Shown here: piece after piece, positions 1 through 12,029 of the stretch
Position numbering within the stretch: the stretch's first letter is position 1
How the letters are laid out: every line of letters starts with the position of its first letter
Made by a program: the position numbers and the translations under genes
Notes under the pieces: generated by a model
The model's database searches: none
Told to the model about the DNA's origin: nothing
Seen by the model: only the letters and a program-made list of their open reading frames with translations
NCBI RefSeq assembly: GCF_032062135.1
Contig: NC_092859.1
Location: forward strand, 31,718,185 to 31,782,184
Length of the DNA: 64,000 bases
Reading direction: 5' to 3'
From: Pyxicephalus adspersus
Lineage: Eukaryota > Chordata > Amphibia > Anura > Pyxicephalidae

Positions 1-83
1 TCTCTGTATTCTTTTGAAGTAAAACTGAGGTCCTTGTTATTTTTGCTGCCATAAGTATAAAAAGCTCTAGCTTCATAACTTAC

Positions 84-214
84 CTTCTTTTCAGCACTGT
101 CACCTTTACCTCTTCTCCAAGTCTTGCGCAGATCTCAGGATTGGAAGAGCAGCCACCAATCTGATCCAAACCAAATGTTTGTAGGAGATTGGTGATGAAA
201 GAAGTGTACTGCAC
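84..214 (-). CDS. Candidate internal exon of an unidentified host gene
   Basis: Read on the minus strand, one frame is open from a possible acceptor (AG ending at 215, or CAG ending at 209) to a perfect AG|GTAAGT donor at 83-78, giving about 43 codons. The peptide looks protein-like: it contains FITNLLQTFGLDQIGG, then two cysteines, then ARLGEEVKVTVLKR. The other two frames contain stops; one of them would instead need a GTAAAG donor a little earlier. The acceptor is weak, with almost no polypyrimidine tract, and a TAG closes the frame just upstream. I do not recognise the family. If real, the gene runs on the minus strand and most of this window is its upstream intron. A chance open stretch is the alternative. 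Confidence 0.3.
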
Positions 215-1846
215 CTATTGAGCCTGGTATGTTGGCCACTCTCTGGTATTTAGGTGCACAGGCAGGTAAATGTTAATATCCCATAATGATCAAATAATCA
301 GATATTAGTGGCCAGCCCAATTTTTTGCCTGATCAATGGCACCCCCTCGTTGTTCTGTCCACCAAAAGTATTGGGAGCACGTCCTGGGAAAAATAGGGAT
401 CTGTGATCAATGCTTGAATGATATGAATGAATGATTGATCAAAGGTCAATCATAAATGATAGATTTTCAATAGTTTTCATGTTTATATGAAATCTAACAT
501 GAAATCTATTACAAATATGAACCAGTATAGGGCCAGTTAGATGATCTATGAAAACCTTTCGACAGTGACCTATATAGAACTTTAACTAACGTAAATTGGG
601 TTTATCACCTGTTTAAACACAGTTGTAGTGTTACCTAGTTTGTGCGGGCAGCAATGATGGGCAGATTACTTTCCACTTATGTTATCCATTGCAATAGGAA
701 CAGGGAGGTTAGTGACAATCATCAGAGCTAAGATGTCCCATTTATTTGCAGTTTCCACAATGAGGACACAGGCAGTAATACACACATGTGAGGGGTTCAA
801 ACCCTTCACCACTCTATGCATAATAAAGAAAGTTTTGCCCAGGGTTACCCTTTAACATATGCATTGTGGTGAAGTCATGCATGTTTTTGCACAATTCTGT
901 TGTTGGGAGAAAAAAAAGTCTCCGGGAAGTCAGTTTGTGCCTCACGTCTGACAGCCTTTTAATGTCTACGGCCAGATTTTATAATAGCGGAAAGTTCATC
1001 TTAATGTCACCATCTGTTGCTAAGGAAAGATTATCTGTAAAAACAAACAGAGATTAACAGGCGACACAGCATCCCCAAAACACTTCAAATCAGCTGAAAA
1101 ATGTTGAAAGATGTACAGAGAAAACAACACAGTGACCATTGGATCGAACAAGATGGGAACATACTGAAGAACCTTGGGGTTCGATAAAGGATCAAGCAGA
1201 AACTACAAAAACTGTTGCTTACAATGTACAGTCCGATCACTGGGGGAGAGGTGACTGTGGACATGCTTCCTCCTACCTGCAACAGACTAATTAAGTTATC
1301 TCAACCCTGGCCAAGTCCCTGAGCTTAAGGAAGTCTTTTAGTGATAAAAAGTGTAGTTTGTCATAAAAAAGTCATGTTCTTGTATATTATGACATGTCAG
1401 GAATTGTTTCTTTATTATGAAAACTTTTATTGAATGGCCCATTTATAACATTGAACAGGTGGAAATGATTCTACTTATCGTTGACAAGGGTGAAATAAAA
1501 CAAAATTGCTGTTTGATGAATCTCTTCCACCCTGCATTATTCACCATGTTTAGTATACAATAAAGACAGCATACTATAAACAGCTCCAAGGTGTCCGGCA
1601 CAAGCTGGATGACTGGGAGGGTATAATTGATGTTTGGGGTGAATTCCTTTAAGTGACAGGGAGGCAACATGCAGGGTGAGGAATCCGAAATAAATCTGTG
1701 TGTTTTAAAGGGATCCCACGCTGAGATAAATTATGGGGAGTCATTGCTAAAAACGCAATGGTGCCTGGCTGTTGGTGAATTTAATACTTTTTTAAGTGAC
1801 TGACCAAGTATTCAAGGGTCCTTCAATTGTGCCTCACAGTCTATAC
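215..1846. other. Unassigned AT-rich sequence
   Basis: I see no coding frame, recognisable transposon end or tandem repeat here. Short open frames on both strands have no motifs and no splice context. Confidence 0.4.
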
Positions 1847-2182
1847 CAGCCTTTGTCAAACTTTTCACCCCAGGGGAAACCTTTTAAACACTTTTTAGAT
1901 GCCAGGGAAACTTTTTCCAAAACCATTAGAATCCACTGGAAAAATGTCTCTCAGTGGCAGTGAAAAGAATGCCCGCTAATACAATGCTGTTCAATGGACC
2001 TCATACGGACAGCTTACTGATAGCTAAAAATATCATTGAGATCATGCATATGGCTCTGCCTAGTGGCATTGACCCCAGGACTAGGAAGGCACCACAATAT
2101 AGGTTTGTCAGCCACAGCTCAAAAAATGCTGAGGAACCCCTGGAGGTACCTTAGTGTTCCACAGAACCCTGGATAGGAATGT
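1847..2182 (+). mobile_element. Old hAT-type MITE copy, family with CAG...TTTCTCAAACTTT end
   Basis: It starts CAGCCTTTGTCAAACTTTT and carries the run of imperfect 'gggaaacc' and 'ggaacccctgg' phrases that mark this family. The same order of phrases appears at 19847, 22009, 28283, 30784 and 56939. Both ends are eroded and I cannot find a target duplication. The open frame at 1954-2154 lies inside the repeat and is not a gene. Confidence 0.5.
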
Positions 2183-4430
2183 CTGGGCTACATATGTGCT
2201 GTCACTATTGTCATGGTATGTGCAGTAATATATGGAGAATGTGCTCCGTAGAGAGGGACAAGGATCCTCATCTCATAGCCTGGCTATAAAGGTCCCAGCA
2301 TTTGTGGGGGAAGAGAAATCCCAGGACAGTAATAATGGTCAAATATCAATAAGAGATTTACCAAACATGACTTTATGTAACATTTAGCCCAAAACTAATA
2401 TTCATGTTTTTAGTAGGTGCTACACAGCTTGGATCTACACAGCTGCTGTGCTTTTTTTGCTGTTTTTTTCAATGTTCTGGTAAAGAGAATGTAACAGAAG
2501 GAACTGGAACAAACAGAACATCCAAACCTGCCAAGTGGACAACAGCAACGTTGGGATTTATATCAGAGAGACGTCACTTCTGGAGTATCCAACACATATT
2601 AAAAGCCAGGAGGTGACTCAGTCCACCAAGATCCAACTAATATATGAAACAAATATTAAAAGTTGAAACTAAACATGGCATTGGATGGCAAATCACAAGG
2701 CCCATACCATTCCATTGTCCTCCAAGTTGGAGATTAGGAGAGGATATCAGCTAAAAGACTGCGGTTGTAGTAAACATTATTTTTAGTGAAATACCAAATC
2801 CCAAACAAGGCAAAAATATGTCTACAATATTGCACCAATGTGATATCTGTACCCCATGACCATCGGTAATACAAAGCAAGACCTCCCACTGCAAACCACA
2901 TAATGTCTGATTGTCATTGTTTGCCTGCAGCCTCAGTAGTAGAGGATCTGCCTTATTAATCAGGAGACAATTTCCTTTGCAGTGTACAGAGCTTCCTGTG
3001 ATTTCATACTTGAATGAATAGGCCGTACCACTCCAATGCCTGAACACAGTACGTTCTCTCCAAGAGATGTGCTGAGCTTCTGCAGCTTCAGTTCAATGCA
3101 GTGATGTCTATATAGAATATCTACATGGACAGGCGACAATTCCTTATTTTACTTGCTGACAGCTAAATTATCAGTGTTGGGGGGGTTTGTTCTGGCTTTA
3201 TTTGGATTATAAGTATTATGAAATAATTGGTTAAGTAAATCTGTGCTTTCCTTTTATCTGTCAGCTACTGAAGGGGAACAAAGAAAGATAAACTTAGTCC
3301 AAATAAAGGTACAAATAAAGGCTCATGTAAAGGCCCAAATTATTTACTATGTGATGCACATCCATCCCCTTCTATACACAGCAGCTCCCAGTGGGAGGGT
3401 TACGGAAAAGAAGTCTGTGCTGGCAATCCAGAAAAAAGGATTGGGCATGGGTATGGCCAGGTGCTGACCGAAAAAGGTGCAGGTTTGTGAATCAGCAGTG
3501 AAAACACCCCCTGCAAGCAGGTCCATTCTACACGAGAGTGGCAACTCTGCTCCTAATTTAGGAGCAGTGCAGCATTGTTGCTACATTATCACAGATAACT
3601 GCACTTAGTTATCTGGCTCAACTGGTACCTATAAATTTTCATAGGGGGATTAAGAGAAAACTGAAAGCAACAATGCCCTTATAATAAACTACTACAGTGC
3701 TTTTTATTTTTATAAAATGTTTAATATTATATTATTATATATCTAAATTTTATAATAGAAGGTCTCAACAAAGCCCAAATTCTGACCCCGAAATCTTACT
3801 GTGTTTAAAGCAGTTTCCTCTTCCTTTTCTCATAAATGTGAGGTGCATAATATAGTTTTTTTTTATTCCTTGCCAATCCTTAGATCCCCAGAATAATACA
3901 GCTCCCACCATACCTCTGGACACTGAGTGCTGCTAGTCTCATGCAACCAGCACCACAGATATGTTCCTGCACAAATTTAAAGGCACATTGCAAGTGAATA
4001 AAAAAAAAAAAAAACATATGGAAAGAAAAACACTGTAAGTAAGATTTTAGAATATTCAGAATTTGCAGCTGTCTGTTTAAAGTAGAACGAATTTTACCTC
4101 TCCTCAATCTATTGCCAACACTGCATTGCACCTGGTCTTCTGCATTCAGGCCTGTAGCTATCTTGGCCAGACCAGAACAAATCAACTCTGTTGCAAGCCC
4201 ATAGAAGTTCATTTGTTGTACAATGAGCGGCACATGTACAGCTCAGTATAAGATTGTGAGCAGGCATGTTTTATTTTTATTGTAGAAGGAACATTAAATT
4301 TTAGCTTTGCTTTAACTCTCCAGACTGAAATATTGGGTAGAATCACCTGTTTACATAGCTGATTAGTTTTTTGGCTATCTTTAAACTACATACCAACATC
4401 AAATTTCTTCATTTTTGTGATTGTTTCTGG
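2183..4430. other. Unassigned non-coding sequence
   Basis: No gene is supported. There is an AT-rich patch near 3715-3760 and short homopolymer A and T runs near 3856 and 4000. Minus-strand open frames at 2751-3047 and 3880-4233 show no domain, no codon pattern and no splice sites that fit. Confidence 0.4.
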
Positions 4431-4439
4431 TGGTGGTAG

Positions 4440-4670
4440 AACAAATGAGTACTGTTCACACAGCGCGGTTCAGTTCTACGGAGAGGGGAGGGGGGAAGGA
4501 CGATTAGGAGGCACCCTGCTGCATCCTCCTTTATAGGAATTGGCAATAGTCATCCCTGGTTGGTGGTTGGCCATGGCAAATCAATGTTGGAGGACCACTG
4601 TACACACAATAGATTTTTGCTCGAGAAGATCATTTTCGCTCGTCTTAGTCACAATTATCTATCACACGCA
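4440..4670. mobile_element. Possible MITE fragment
   Basis: The phrases near 4450 (GTTCACACAGCGCGGTT) and 4600-4645 (CACTGTACACACAATAG, then GCTCG-rich text) resemble the 'gtgtacacac...gcaa' ends of MITE-like frog repeats such as the one at 21283. Only pieces are visible, so extent and strand are uncertain. Confidence 0.25.
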
Positions 4671-5860
4671 CATACCTTAAGATTAATACTCATAAAATGT
4701 ATTTAAAATGTCTTAAAATCAACTGAATTTTTCAGAAAATGACAGCAGCGGCATAAACATTATTTATCTATTACTAAACCCTGCAGAGATCTGGATCACA
4801 TATGTAGCAAGCGGAATGGTAAGTACAGAGCACTGACGTAACAAGGGACTCCCAGAGACAATTCTGCTCACATCTCATCCATAATTCAGAACATTTTCTG
4901 CAATAAATGTAAAATTGAAAGCCTGATAGGAGAAAGTCCGGTCAGAAGGATCAAGTAAATGGACATTCCATGTTCCATATGCCGCCTAATAGGTGAAGAG
5001 CACACAGGCAGAGATCTTTCATGTGAAATGGAAATCTAAGCTCCGAAACCTATTTTCACATTTCAGCTGACGACTCCTTAATGTGACAATACCTTTATAT
5101 TTCTTATATTACAAAAGAGAAACATGTTTTTATTGACAGAGGGTGAGCAAGTCGTGCAAATGCTGCTTTATTTTGTGGTTTTGTCTTCCAGGAACTTATT
5201 TTCTTTATACTTTAACCCCTTCTCACCCTCAATCCCCATATCAATGTGTCTAATATTAAACATCCACATGCAGAACTATCACTTGAAACTTGCACCAAAA
5301 GTTCTGTGACAGCACTGTGTCTGTCAGTTTCCCGTTCAGATTTAGTGATTGGGAACTGATCAGCATGGTTCTCTATCATATGATTAGTAGGACAGCCAAT
5401 CATGGTAATTACATGCTTCCTTCTAATTCTAATAGATAAATAAAGTAGCACAATGAAAGCCAACTGAGCATTTATTTCATATCTGCTAAATACATTCCAG
5501 GTGCATGAAAACAAAAGGTGTGCAAAGACTTACAGTATGTTTTCTAGAAGGTGGGCCCAATGCCAGCAGGCTGCAGAGAAAGACCCTTGCTTTCTGTGTG
5601 GAAGCAGTGGTCTCCGTGCAGAGAGTTAACACGTCTCTTGCTGGGTTTAAACTTTTCAGCCAGCAGGGGGCATGAAGTTTGCAGGCTGCAAATTTTAGGT
5701 ATGGCTCGGCACTGGGAATGACAGATCAACAGAGAGGCCTCTGATATCAACAGAGAGGGTCCTCCTCTGTTATGTACTGACATGGGACAAGCTTTCCTAC
5801 CCAAGCTGTGGCTGCTTTGTGACCAGCACAATTCAGGAACCATTCTTCCCACTGGCCACC
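4671..5860. other. Unassigned non-coding sequence
   Basis: No feature is recognised. Minus-strand open frames at 5212-5514, 5544-5885 and 5747-5980 overlap one another in different frames and have no motif, so I treat them as chance. Confidence 0.35.
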
Positions 5861-5869
5861 AGTAAATAG

Positions 5870-6960
5870 GGCCCTTCTCCACCAATCACCAAATAGACCA
5901 GTAGGCATTTCTCCACTTCTACCAGTGCAGTAGAGCAGTTTATTACCTACCAATGTATGAAGAAAATAACTAACCACCATTTAGGAATGGGGTCATCACT
6001 GTTAACCAATGCAAGGGGTACTTTACTGACCTTACCTCTAAATAAAAATGTCACTGACCACCACTGTAAACAGGAATTTCACTGACCATCAAGCTAAGGA
6101 TGACATCATTAGCCACTAAGGAAAGGAGGACATCACTGACCACCAAGGTAATAAGGACATGGCTGAGGACCAAAGTAAGGAGTAAATTAGTAGCCACCAA
6201 GGTGAGAGGTACAATACTAACCACCAAAGTAAGGGGGACATCACTGACCACCAAAATAAGGAGTACATCACTGACTACCAAGGTAAGAAGGACATGTCTG
6301 ACAATTAAATATATCAGTGGCCACCAAGGTAAAGGGGACATCACTGTCCACCAAGGTAAGGAGGACATCGGTGATCACCACCTCCTCATCTTGTGCCCAC
6401 CTCCTTATCTTGTGGTCACCACTGAGGGGTTCAACACATTGCTGGCCACCAAGGTAAGGAGGACATCGCTGACCACCAAGGTAAGGAGTATATCACTTAA
6501 CACCAAGGTCAGGAGGACATCACTAACCACCAAAATAAGGGGGACATCACTAACCGCCAAGGTAAGGAGGACATCACTAACCACAAGGTAAAGAGGACAT
6601 CACTAACCACAAGGTAAGGAGGACATCGCTGACCACGAAGGTAAGGAGGACATAGCTGCCCATCAAGGTAGGGAGGACATTACTAACCTAAAGGTAAGGA
6701 GGACATCGCTGACCGCCAAGGTAAGGAGTATATCACTAACCACCAAGGTAAGGAGGACATCAATGACCACTAAAATAAGGAGTACATCACAGACTACCAA
6801 CGTAAGGGGGGCATCACTAACCACCAAAGTAAGGGGGACATCACTAACCACCAAGGTAAGGGGGACATCACTGACTACATAAGTGAAAATGGGCACTAAA
6901 CTGACCAGCAGTATAAGGGAAAACTACAATTTTCTTTTCTGACCATCATTGTAGTTTGTT
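5870..6960. repeat. 27-bp minisatellite array (core 6050-6890)
   Basis: A unit close to 'gacatcactgaccaccaaggtaagg' recurs some 30 times between about 6050 and 6890, with more degenerate units extending to about 5870 and 6960. Because 27 is divisible by three, the array keeps long open frames on both strands (6100-6591 plus; 6051-6368 and 6663-6896 minus) that encode 9-residue periods such as TSLTTKVRR. These frames are a by-product of the period: their edges are set by unit mutations, and there is no start context or signal. Units vary by substitutions and small indels, so the array is not freshly amplified. Confidence 0.9.
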
Positions 6961-7129
6961 AAATTTGAATCAAATGAAAATAATGTTGTTGAGCTAAAAC
7001 AGGCAGGCCACTGTGATGAAACACAGAATGAAAAAAATGTATTGTATGAAAGAAACGTGACAATCGTTCTTACACAAACTTATTATCACCCAGTTTAGAT
7101 TTAGATCTACATTAGGGTTCAATATTAAA

Positions 7130-7480
7130 CCCCAGCACGACATTTTCTTGCTTCATCCCATCTCAGGACTTCCAACATATTTGCTCCTTGATTGCATAAA
7201 TCCCATTGACGCTGAATATTTTCCCTGTAATTGGATCAGGCAGGCTGGTAAAACATTCCAGTCGATACCTGTAATAATACAAATGGTGCACGGCCCATAA
7301 ACATTACATAAATAATGGCTTGCAAGGTGACGCTCTAGTTCAATGTGACATTGAGGTGGATGTGTTCTCCTTGGCCCGATCCTTCACAGCAAAGCTTGTG
7401 CTCAGCACGTGGGCGGCCGGCAGGTCTCACGCATTTTGCTGAACATTAAACTGGTGAATTGAAAACCCACTGAACCTTCA
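7130..7480. promoter_or_regulatory. Candidate conserved non-coding element
   Basis: This is unique-looking sequence with balanced composition between repeats. It contains TGTAATTGGATCA, CATAAATAATGG and a CACGTG E-box at about 7407. It has no repeat ends, no long open frame and little homopolymer. The call rests only on texture and motif content; conservation has not been tested. Confidence 0.2.
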
Positions 7481-9139
7481 CACCGTGGTTTTGAAAAGTT
7501 TCCACTTGAAAACAGACAGTGGTTTCTCGGAGGTCTGGCTTGACGTATTCACTGAAATAGTTCACAGCAGGAAAAAACACCCAACACAGCACAGATCACA
7601 ATCTACGTTTCTGAAGTCCACGTTTTATAAACTCTCTACAGAACAGAACAGCGTTGCCTGTACATTTGTTGTTCCTGGATTTCCCCCCTTTTGTTTTGGG
7701 CAACAAAAATCTGACATCTATACTTCGCTTTATTTCCTGCCTCGCAGTAAGCAGCAGAGATTCCATGCGGGCCCTTTATGTTGGCCGTTGGATTTGCCAT
7801 TTGATAAACTGGATAGGCAGCTCAATGGCCAACTGAAGGAGCTCACACAATAGGCTGACAACACTGCGACTGATTGTAAAGCATTGACATTGCACTTAAT
7901 TGACAGCAGGGTCAATTTATAAAGCATTGAATATGACATTCTCCAGAACATTCCCTGGTGGAGAATCAATTACTACCATTGAAACACATGGACCTAGAAG
8001 ATTCGTCATCAGGGAATATTTCAGGGATTGTCAGATTCACTGCTTTACATATACACCTCATTATTTGAGAATGGGGTCATTTCCACATTTTTTATAGTTA
8101 TATGCATAAATTGCATTTATTTATGAGCCGGTGACAAGTCCACTTACATAGAAAGCTATGAGCTCCTAAGCATCTACGTGCAGAAAATGACAAGCAATGG
8201 CATAGCTGACCAACACCTGTAAAATGTGTCACTTGTGACTGTTCTTCGGCATCGGGTCAAACTGAACATATGATACTGATACGGAGAAGAGGTTATAACT
8301 GGATGCTCCCTTAATCCCAGCCATCTCAACCCCCTATGGAACAAAGCCAGCTTCTTTAATAAGTTCTGGAGCTGCACAGCATCTCAAAGGCTCATTCTTC
8401 CATTACAATTTCAAGTATATGTAAACCCAATCTGATAATTCAATAGGAATATACAGAATTACATAGGATAATGTTATTTCACTCCTTTTCATTAAAATAA
8501 TCTTAGGTGATCCTGCCATAAAGATCCTATTCAGTCCCTTCCTGGTATGGGGTGACAATTGTCTTCCAGTTGTCTTCCTGCATTGTTACCCTGTGACATG
8601 CACCACAAGCAGCAATGCCAACACATAGTGCAGCCATATTCAACTGGTATCTTAGAGCCAGTCCAGAGCTATGGACTTTGCAAAACAGGAAGTGTCTAGG
8701 AAACAAAATGCATAAAGATAAAAAAAGTGTAAATGTAATTTAAAGAAAATTTGTAAGAAAACCACAGGGAGTGAATGAAATACACAGTGCTTCATTGAAA
8801 TGTCAACCAGTTAGGGTTATAGCTATTTTAATTCGTTTTCCATCAGTCAAAAATTTTGTGTGTGGGTCATGCAATGTAACAGCTAAACCCAACTCATTTC
8901 AGCAAACCTAGAAAAGACTGCAAAGCTGCTAAAGGAAAAACACATCAGGACTAATAAATGAAAGGGTCTGAAAAGGTGCTCTTGTATCCTATAGAAACTA
9001 TATGGTAGAAGATTTTCATATGCACGCTAAGTCACTACATTGAGTGAAAGCAGTTGGGAACCATTCAGTGCCACTACACACAATGATGGTGGAGCATGCT
9101 GCATTTCCTAAAACAGACAAGTCCTTTTTGGCCATATGG
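7480..9139. other. Unassigned non-coding sequence
   Basis: The plus-strand open frame 7485-7853 (122 codons) has no recognisable domain and overlaps other frames on both strands. I see nothing else of note up to the SINE at 9140. Confidence 0.35.
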
Positions 9140-9464
9140 TTATTATTATTATTAATTATCACTACTTAAACAGTGCCAACATATTACACAGCGCTGTACA
9201 AAGTCCATAATCATGTCATTAACTGTCCCTCAAAGGAGCTCCCAATCTAATGCCCCTACCATAGTCATATGTCATTACCAACACACCCAGGTCAATTTGG
9301 GGAGAAGCCAATTAAGCTAACTACATCTTTGGAATGTGGAAAGAAACCCATGCAAACGTGGGGAGAACCTGCAAACTCCATGCAGATAGTGTTCTGGCTG
9401 AGATCTAAACCTGGGATCTAGCACTGTAAAGGCCAAACACTAACCAATGAACCACCATGCTGCC
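9140..9464 (-). mobile_element. tRNA-derived SINE, near full length
   Basis: Read on the minus strand it starts with a tRNA-like head. There is an A-box-like TGGTTCATTGG (about 9450) and a degenerate B-box GGTTTAGATCT (about 9412), then the body phrase CTGCATGGAGTTTGCAGG, then a tail containing TGTACAGCGCTGTGTAATAT and a run of ATT/AAT units at 9140-9157. Such a layout is that of an RNA polymerase III SINE mobilised by a LINE. It is old, with many substitutions in both promoter boxes, so it is unlikely to be transcribed. Copies of the same family are at 10790 and 13253. Confidence 0.75.
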
Positions 9465-9879
9465 CATGGTCGCTATTGGAAGAGCTGCTCTACAAATGTG
9501 GGTACCTGCAGCACTCCTAGGTGCACAGAAGCCGGGCTGTATGCCCGGGAGCAGCGCGCTGTGTGTTTTTCCACTGCAAGGCCCTAACAGTGGAGACCTG
9601 AATGCCATGGAGGGATTAACTTTTTGGAGAGATTTTTAAGTATCATAGATACTATAAACATATATCAAACCCTGCCCTGTTCTGTCCAAAACTAAAACAA
9701 AAACTTTTGGACAGAGTTCCATTTTAAAGCAGGAACAAACAGTGAATACCTTTTTGTTTCTGAAAATTGAGCCGGATTGCACAGAGCTTCTTACACATGG
9801 GTTGAGTGGGTTGGTTTCCTGAAGTCAGTCTTCCCTTCTCGTTGTACCTCTCATTGATCACCCAGGTCTTCCCATGATA

Positions 9880-10030
9880 GTCTTTCTTCTCCAGTCTTGG
9901 AGAGCTTTAACAAATCAGGCCCTATGAGTGGAGTTATTGCAATACCAGGTTTCACCAGCAGGTGACTTGATAAAATTGCAGCAATGACTGGGGTTTAAGT
10001 AGCTTTTAAATTTCATCAAATCTTGGAAAA
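9880..10030. mobile_element. Half-copy of the palindromic 'tttattaaagctctcc' MITE
   Basis: It contains CTTGGAGAGCTTTAACAAATC, one arm of the foldback element seen complete at 16272-16496. The other arm is missing or too diverged to align by eye. Confidence 0.35.
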
Positions 10031-10789
10031 AATTCATAAATAGGACTTTTTATCCTTTTTACCTTGCATATAACAAGGCTGATCCTCCTCACTGATTTCC
10101 CTAATTACTAAATCATAACTGGAGTTGAATCTACACGGTTCCTGACAGTACAAGGTAACATCTGGCTCTCAAATGTAAAGTAAGACAAAATTCTTCACAT
10201 TTTAATTGAAAGTCATGTTGTTTTCCTGCAGGTCAGACACCCTGCAAAACACATGACTGGTTAAGAACTAGTCAAGCGAGCAATGTCAGAACGGCTGGAG
10301 TGTTTAAAGGGAAAATAAGTTCTATTTCCAGTAAATAGAGTTTAAATTGTAATATTTAACTGTAAATGATTTTGTATGAAATGTACATATTTTACATACT
10401 TGCAGCAGTACATTTCTACATAGAACTATGCAGATCTTCCACCTTGTGATGTCTGTATTGTATTGCTGTCACGATTAGGTCTTGGCTATGCAGAATAAAT
10501 TGTTCTCCATCATGCAGGTCTGTCTGGTAGAGTTACACTGAGCAGTGATGACTGGAGACCATATATAGTGGCCCCAATGTATATTTGTCTATTTGTACTT
10601 TTTTCTACTCTACCTGCCACTTCCCAGGGGCCCCAGACAGCAAAAAAGATTATTGTCTGTGGGGTGGTCTGGAATATTGTAATTTATTTGTACAGGAAGA
10701 TGAGTTGGTGGTAGGGAGACCCAAGCACATAGGTAAATGTAAAGTATTCTGGAGTGGGGCTTCTATATATGTCCCTGGAGTTAGGTTGT

Positions 10790-11128
10790 AAATATTATTA
10801 GTAACTAGTATTTTTATAGCACTGACATAATACGCAGCGCTGTACAAAGTCCATAGTCATGTCACTAGCTCTCCCTCAGGGGGCTCACAATCTAATGTCC
10901 CCATAGCCATATGTCTTTACTACAGTCCAAGGTCAATTTGGGGGGAAGACAATTAACCTAAGCACATGTTTTTGGAACATGGGAGGAAACTGGAGAGCTC
11001 GGGATAAAACAACATAAACACAATAAGAACCTGCAAACTCCATGCAGAGAGAGTCCAGGCCGAGATTGGAGCCTGGGGCCTAGCCCTGCAAAGGGCAGAG
11101 TACTAACCTCTGGGCCACTGTGCCACCC
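10790..11128 (-). mobile_element. tRNA-derived SINE, full length
   Basis: Same family and orientation as the copy at 9140. On the minus strand it has A-box TGGCCCAGAGG and B-box-like GGCTCCAATCT, then TGCATGGAGTTTGCAGG, TGTACAGCGCTGCGTATTAT and an AT-rich end at 10790-10815. About 30 bases around 11000-11035 differ from the family, suggesting a local replacement. The overlapping open frame on the minus strand (10958-11191) is a shadow of the repeat. Confidence 0.8.
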
Positions 11129-11596
11129 ACAAAACCCATAAAACATAAATATGTCAGTAATTAGAGATGTGTTGGCTGCGTTGGGTCCCATGACCCTTGT
11201 TAAAAGTCAGAGACATTTGTACTTGTTCCAAAGCCTGCAGGCAGCCGTGGGAGAATAGAAGTAAATATCATCATCTCCCACATAGAAAATCCTTTACAGC
11301 AATGACTGACCTTTATAACATTTCCTACATGTGCTGAACCTTTGGTATCTTTTCAATTATTTCCAATTGTTTCTCATATGCATGTACTTTATGTTCTTTG
11401 ACCTCACTTTATATTTCAGATTTTGTTAATAGCCATATGATAAGTTATATAAACATGGAATCCCCTTCTATGGAGAATAAAATGGTGCTGGGACCAGGGG
11501 TCATTGTTGCATTGATGCCCATCCTGAAGTGTTTCAGACACTGAGAACTGTAGGAGAATATGTTTATAAGGGCTTTTACAGCATACAGAGGGCTAA
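11129..11596. other. Unassigned non-coding sequence
   Basis: Unique-looking AT-rich sequence; nothing recognised. Confidence 0.35.
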
Positions 11597-12025
11597 AAGT
11601 GTATCTAAACCCCAAAACAGTAAGTTAATATAATATTTATTACTATAAATAAATGTATAAATTAACCAGTTATTAGATGTTGAGTCTGTGTTCTTTTTTT
11701 CAGATTTTTAAATTTTTTCTTGCCTGGGATAACAACTCACTGTACTGTACGGAGCAGCAGAATTGTCGTCCCAGGCTAGTAATATGGACTAAAAAAAGTT
11801 CTGCTTCCTATTATTGTCATTACATAAAGTGGCTACTTTCATAGTATACAGAAGAAAGCTGATATGCTGATATTGTTTAGAAGTTACAAGAACACTGGAA
11901 TTAAGAAAGGGTTAACCTAAACTGTTGCAGAAAATGTACTTAACCTGAAAAAAAATGTTGTCACTGCATTTTAGGACTGTAATGCTGCAATATATTACAG
12001 TTTTGTTGTTGGGATTAGATATACT
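11597..12025. mobile_element. TTAA-flanked MITE (Kolobok/T2- or piggyBac-like)
   Basis: The left end AGTGTATCTAAACCCCAAAA (preceded by CTAA) and the right end, whose reverse complement is AGTATATCTAATCCCAACAA (followed by TTAA at 12026-12029), form imperfect terminal inverted repeats. Inside, GCCTGGGATAACAA (about 11722) and TTGTCGTCCCAGGC (about 11763) form a smaller stem. A TTAA target with no transposase fits a non-autonomous Kolobok (T2) or piggyBac derivative; the superfamily choice is inference. Confidence 0.6.
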
Positions 12026-12029
12026 TTAA

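Noticed and set aside
6051..6896. Long open frames on both strands with a 9-residue period
   Set aside because: They are forced by the 27-bp tandem unit, which is a multiple of three, and have no other coding sign.
7485..7853. 122-codon plus-strand frame
   Set aside because: No domain, no splice support, and other frames overlap on both strands.
9140..11128. Functional tRNA genes from the A- and B-box-like sequences
   Set aside because: The boxes are degenerate, no cloverleaf can be drawn, and they are followed by SINE bodies.
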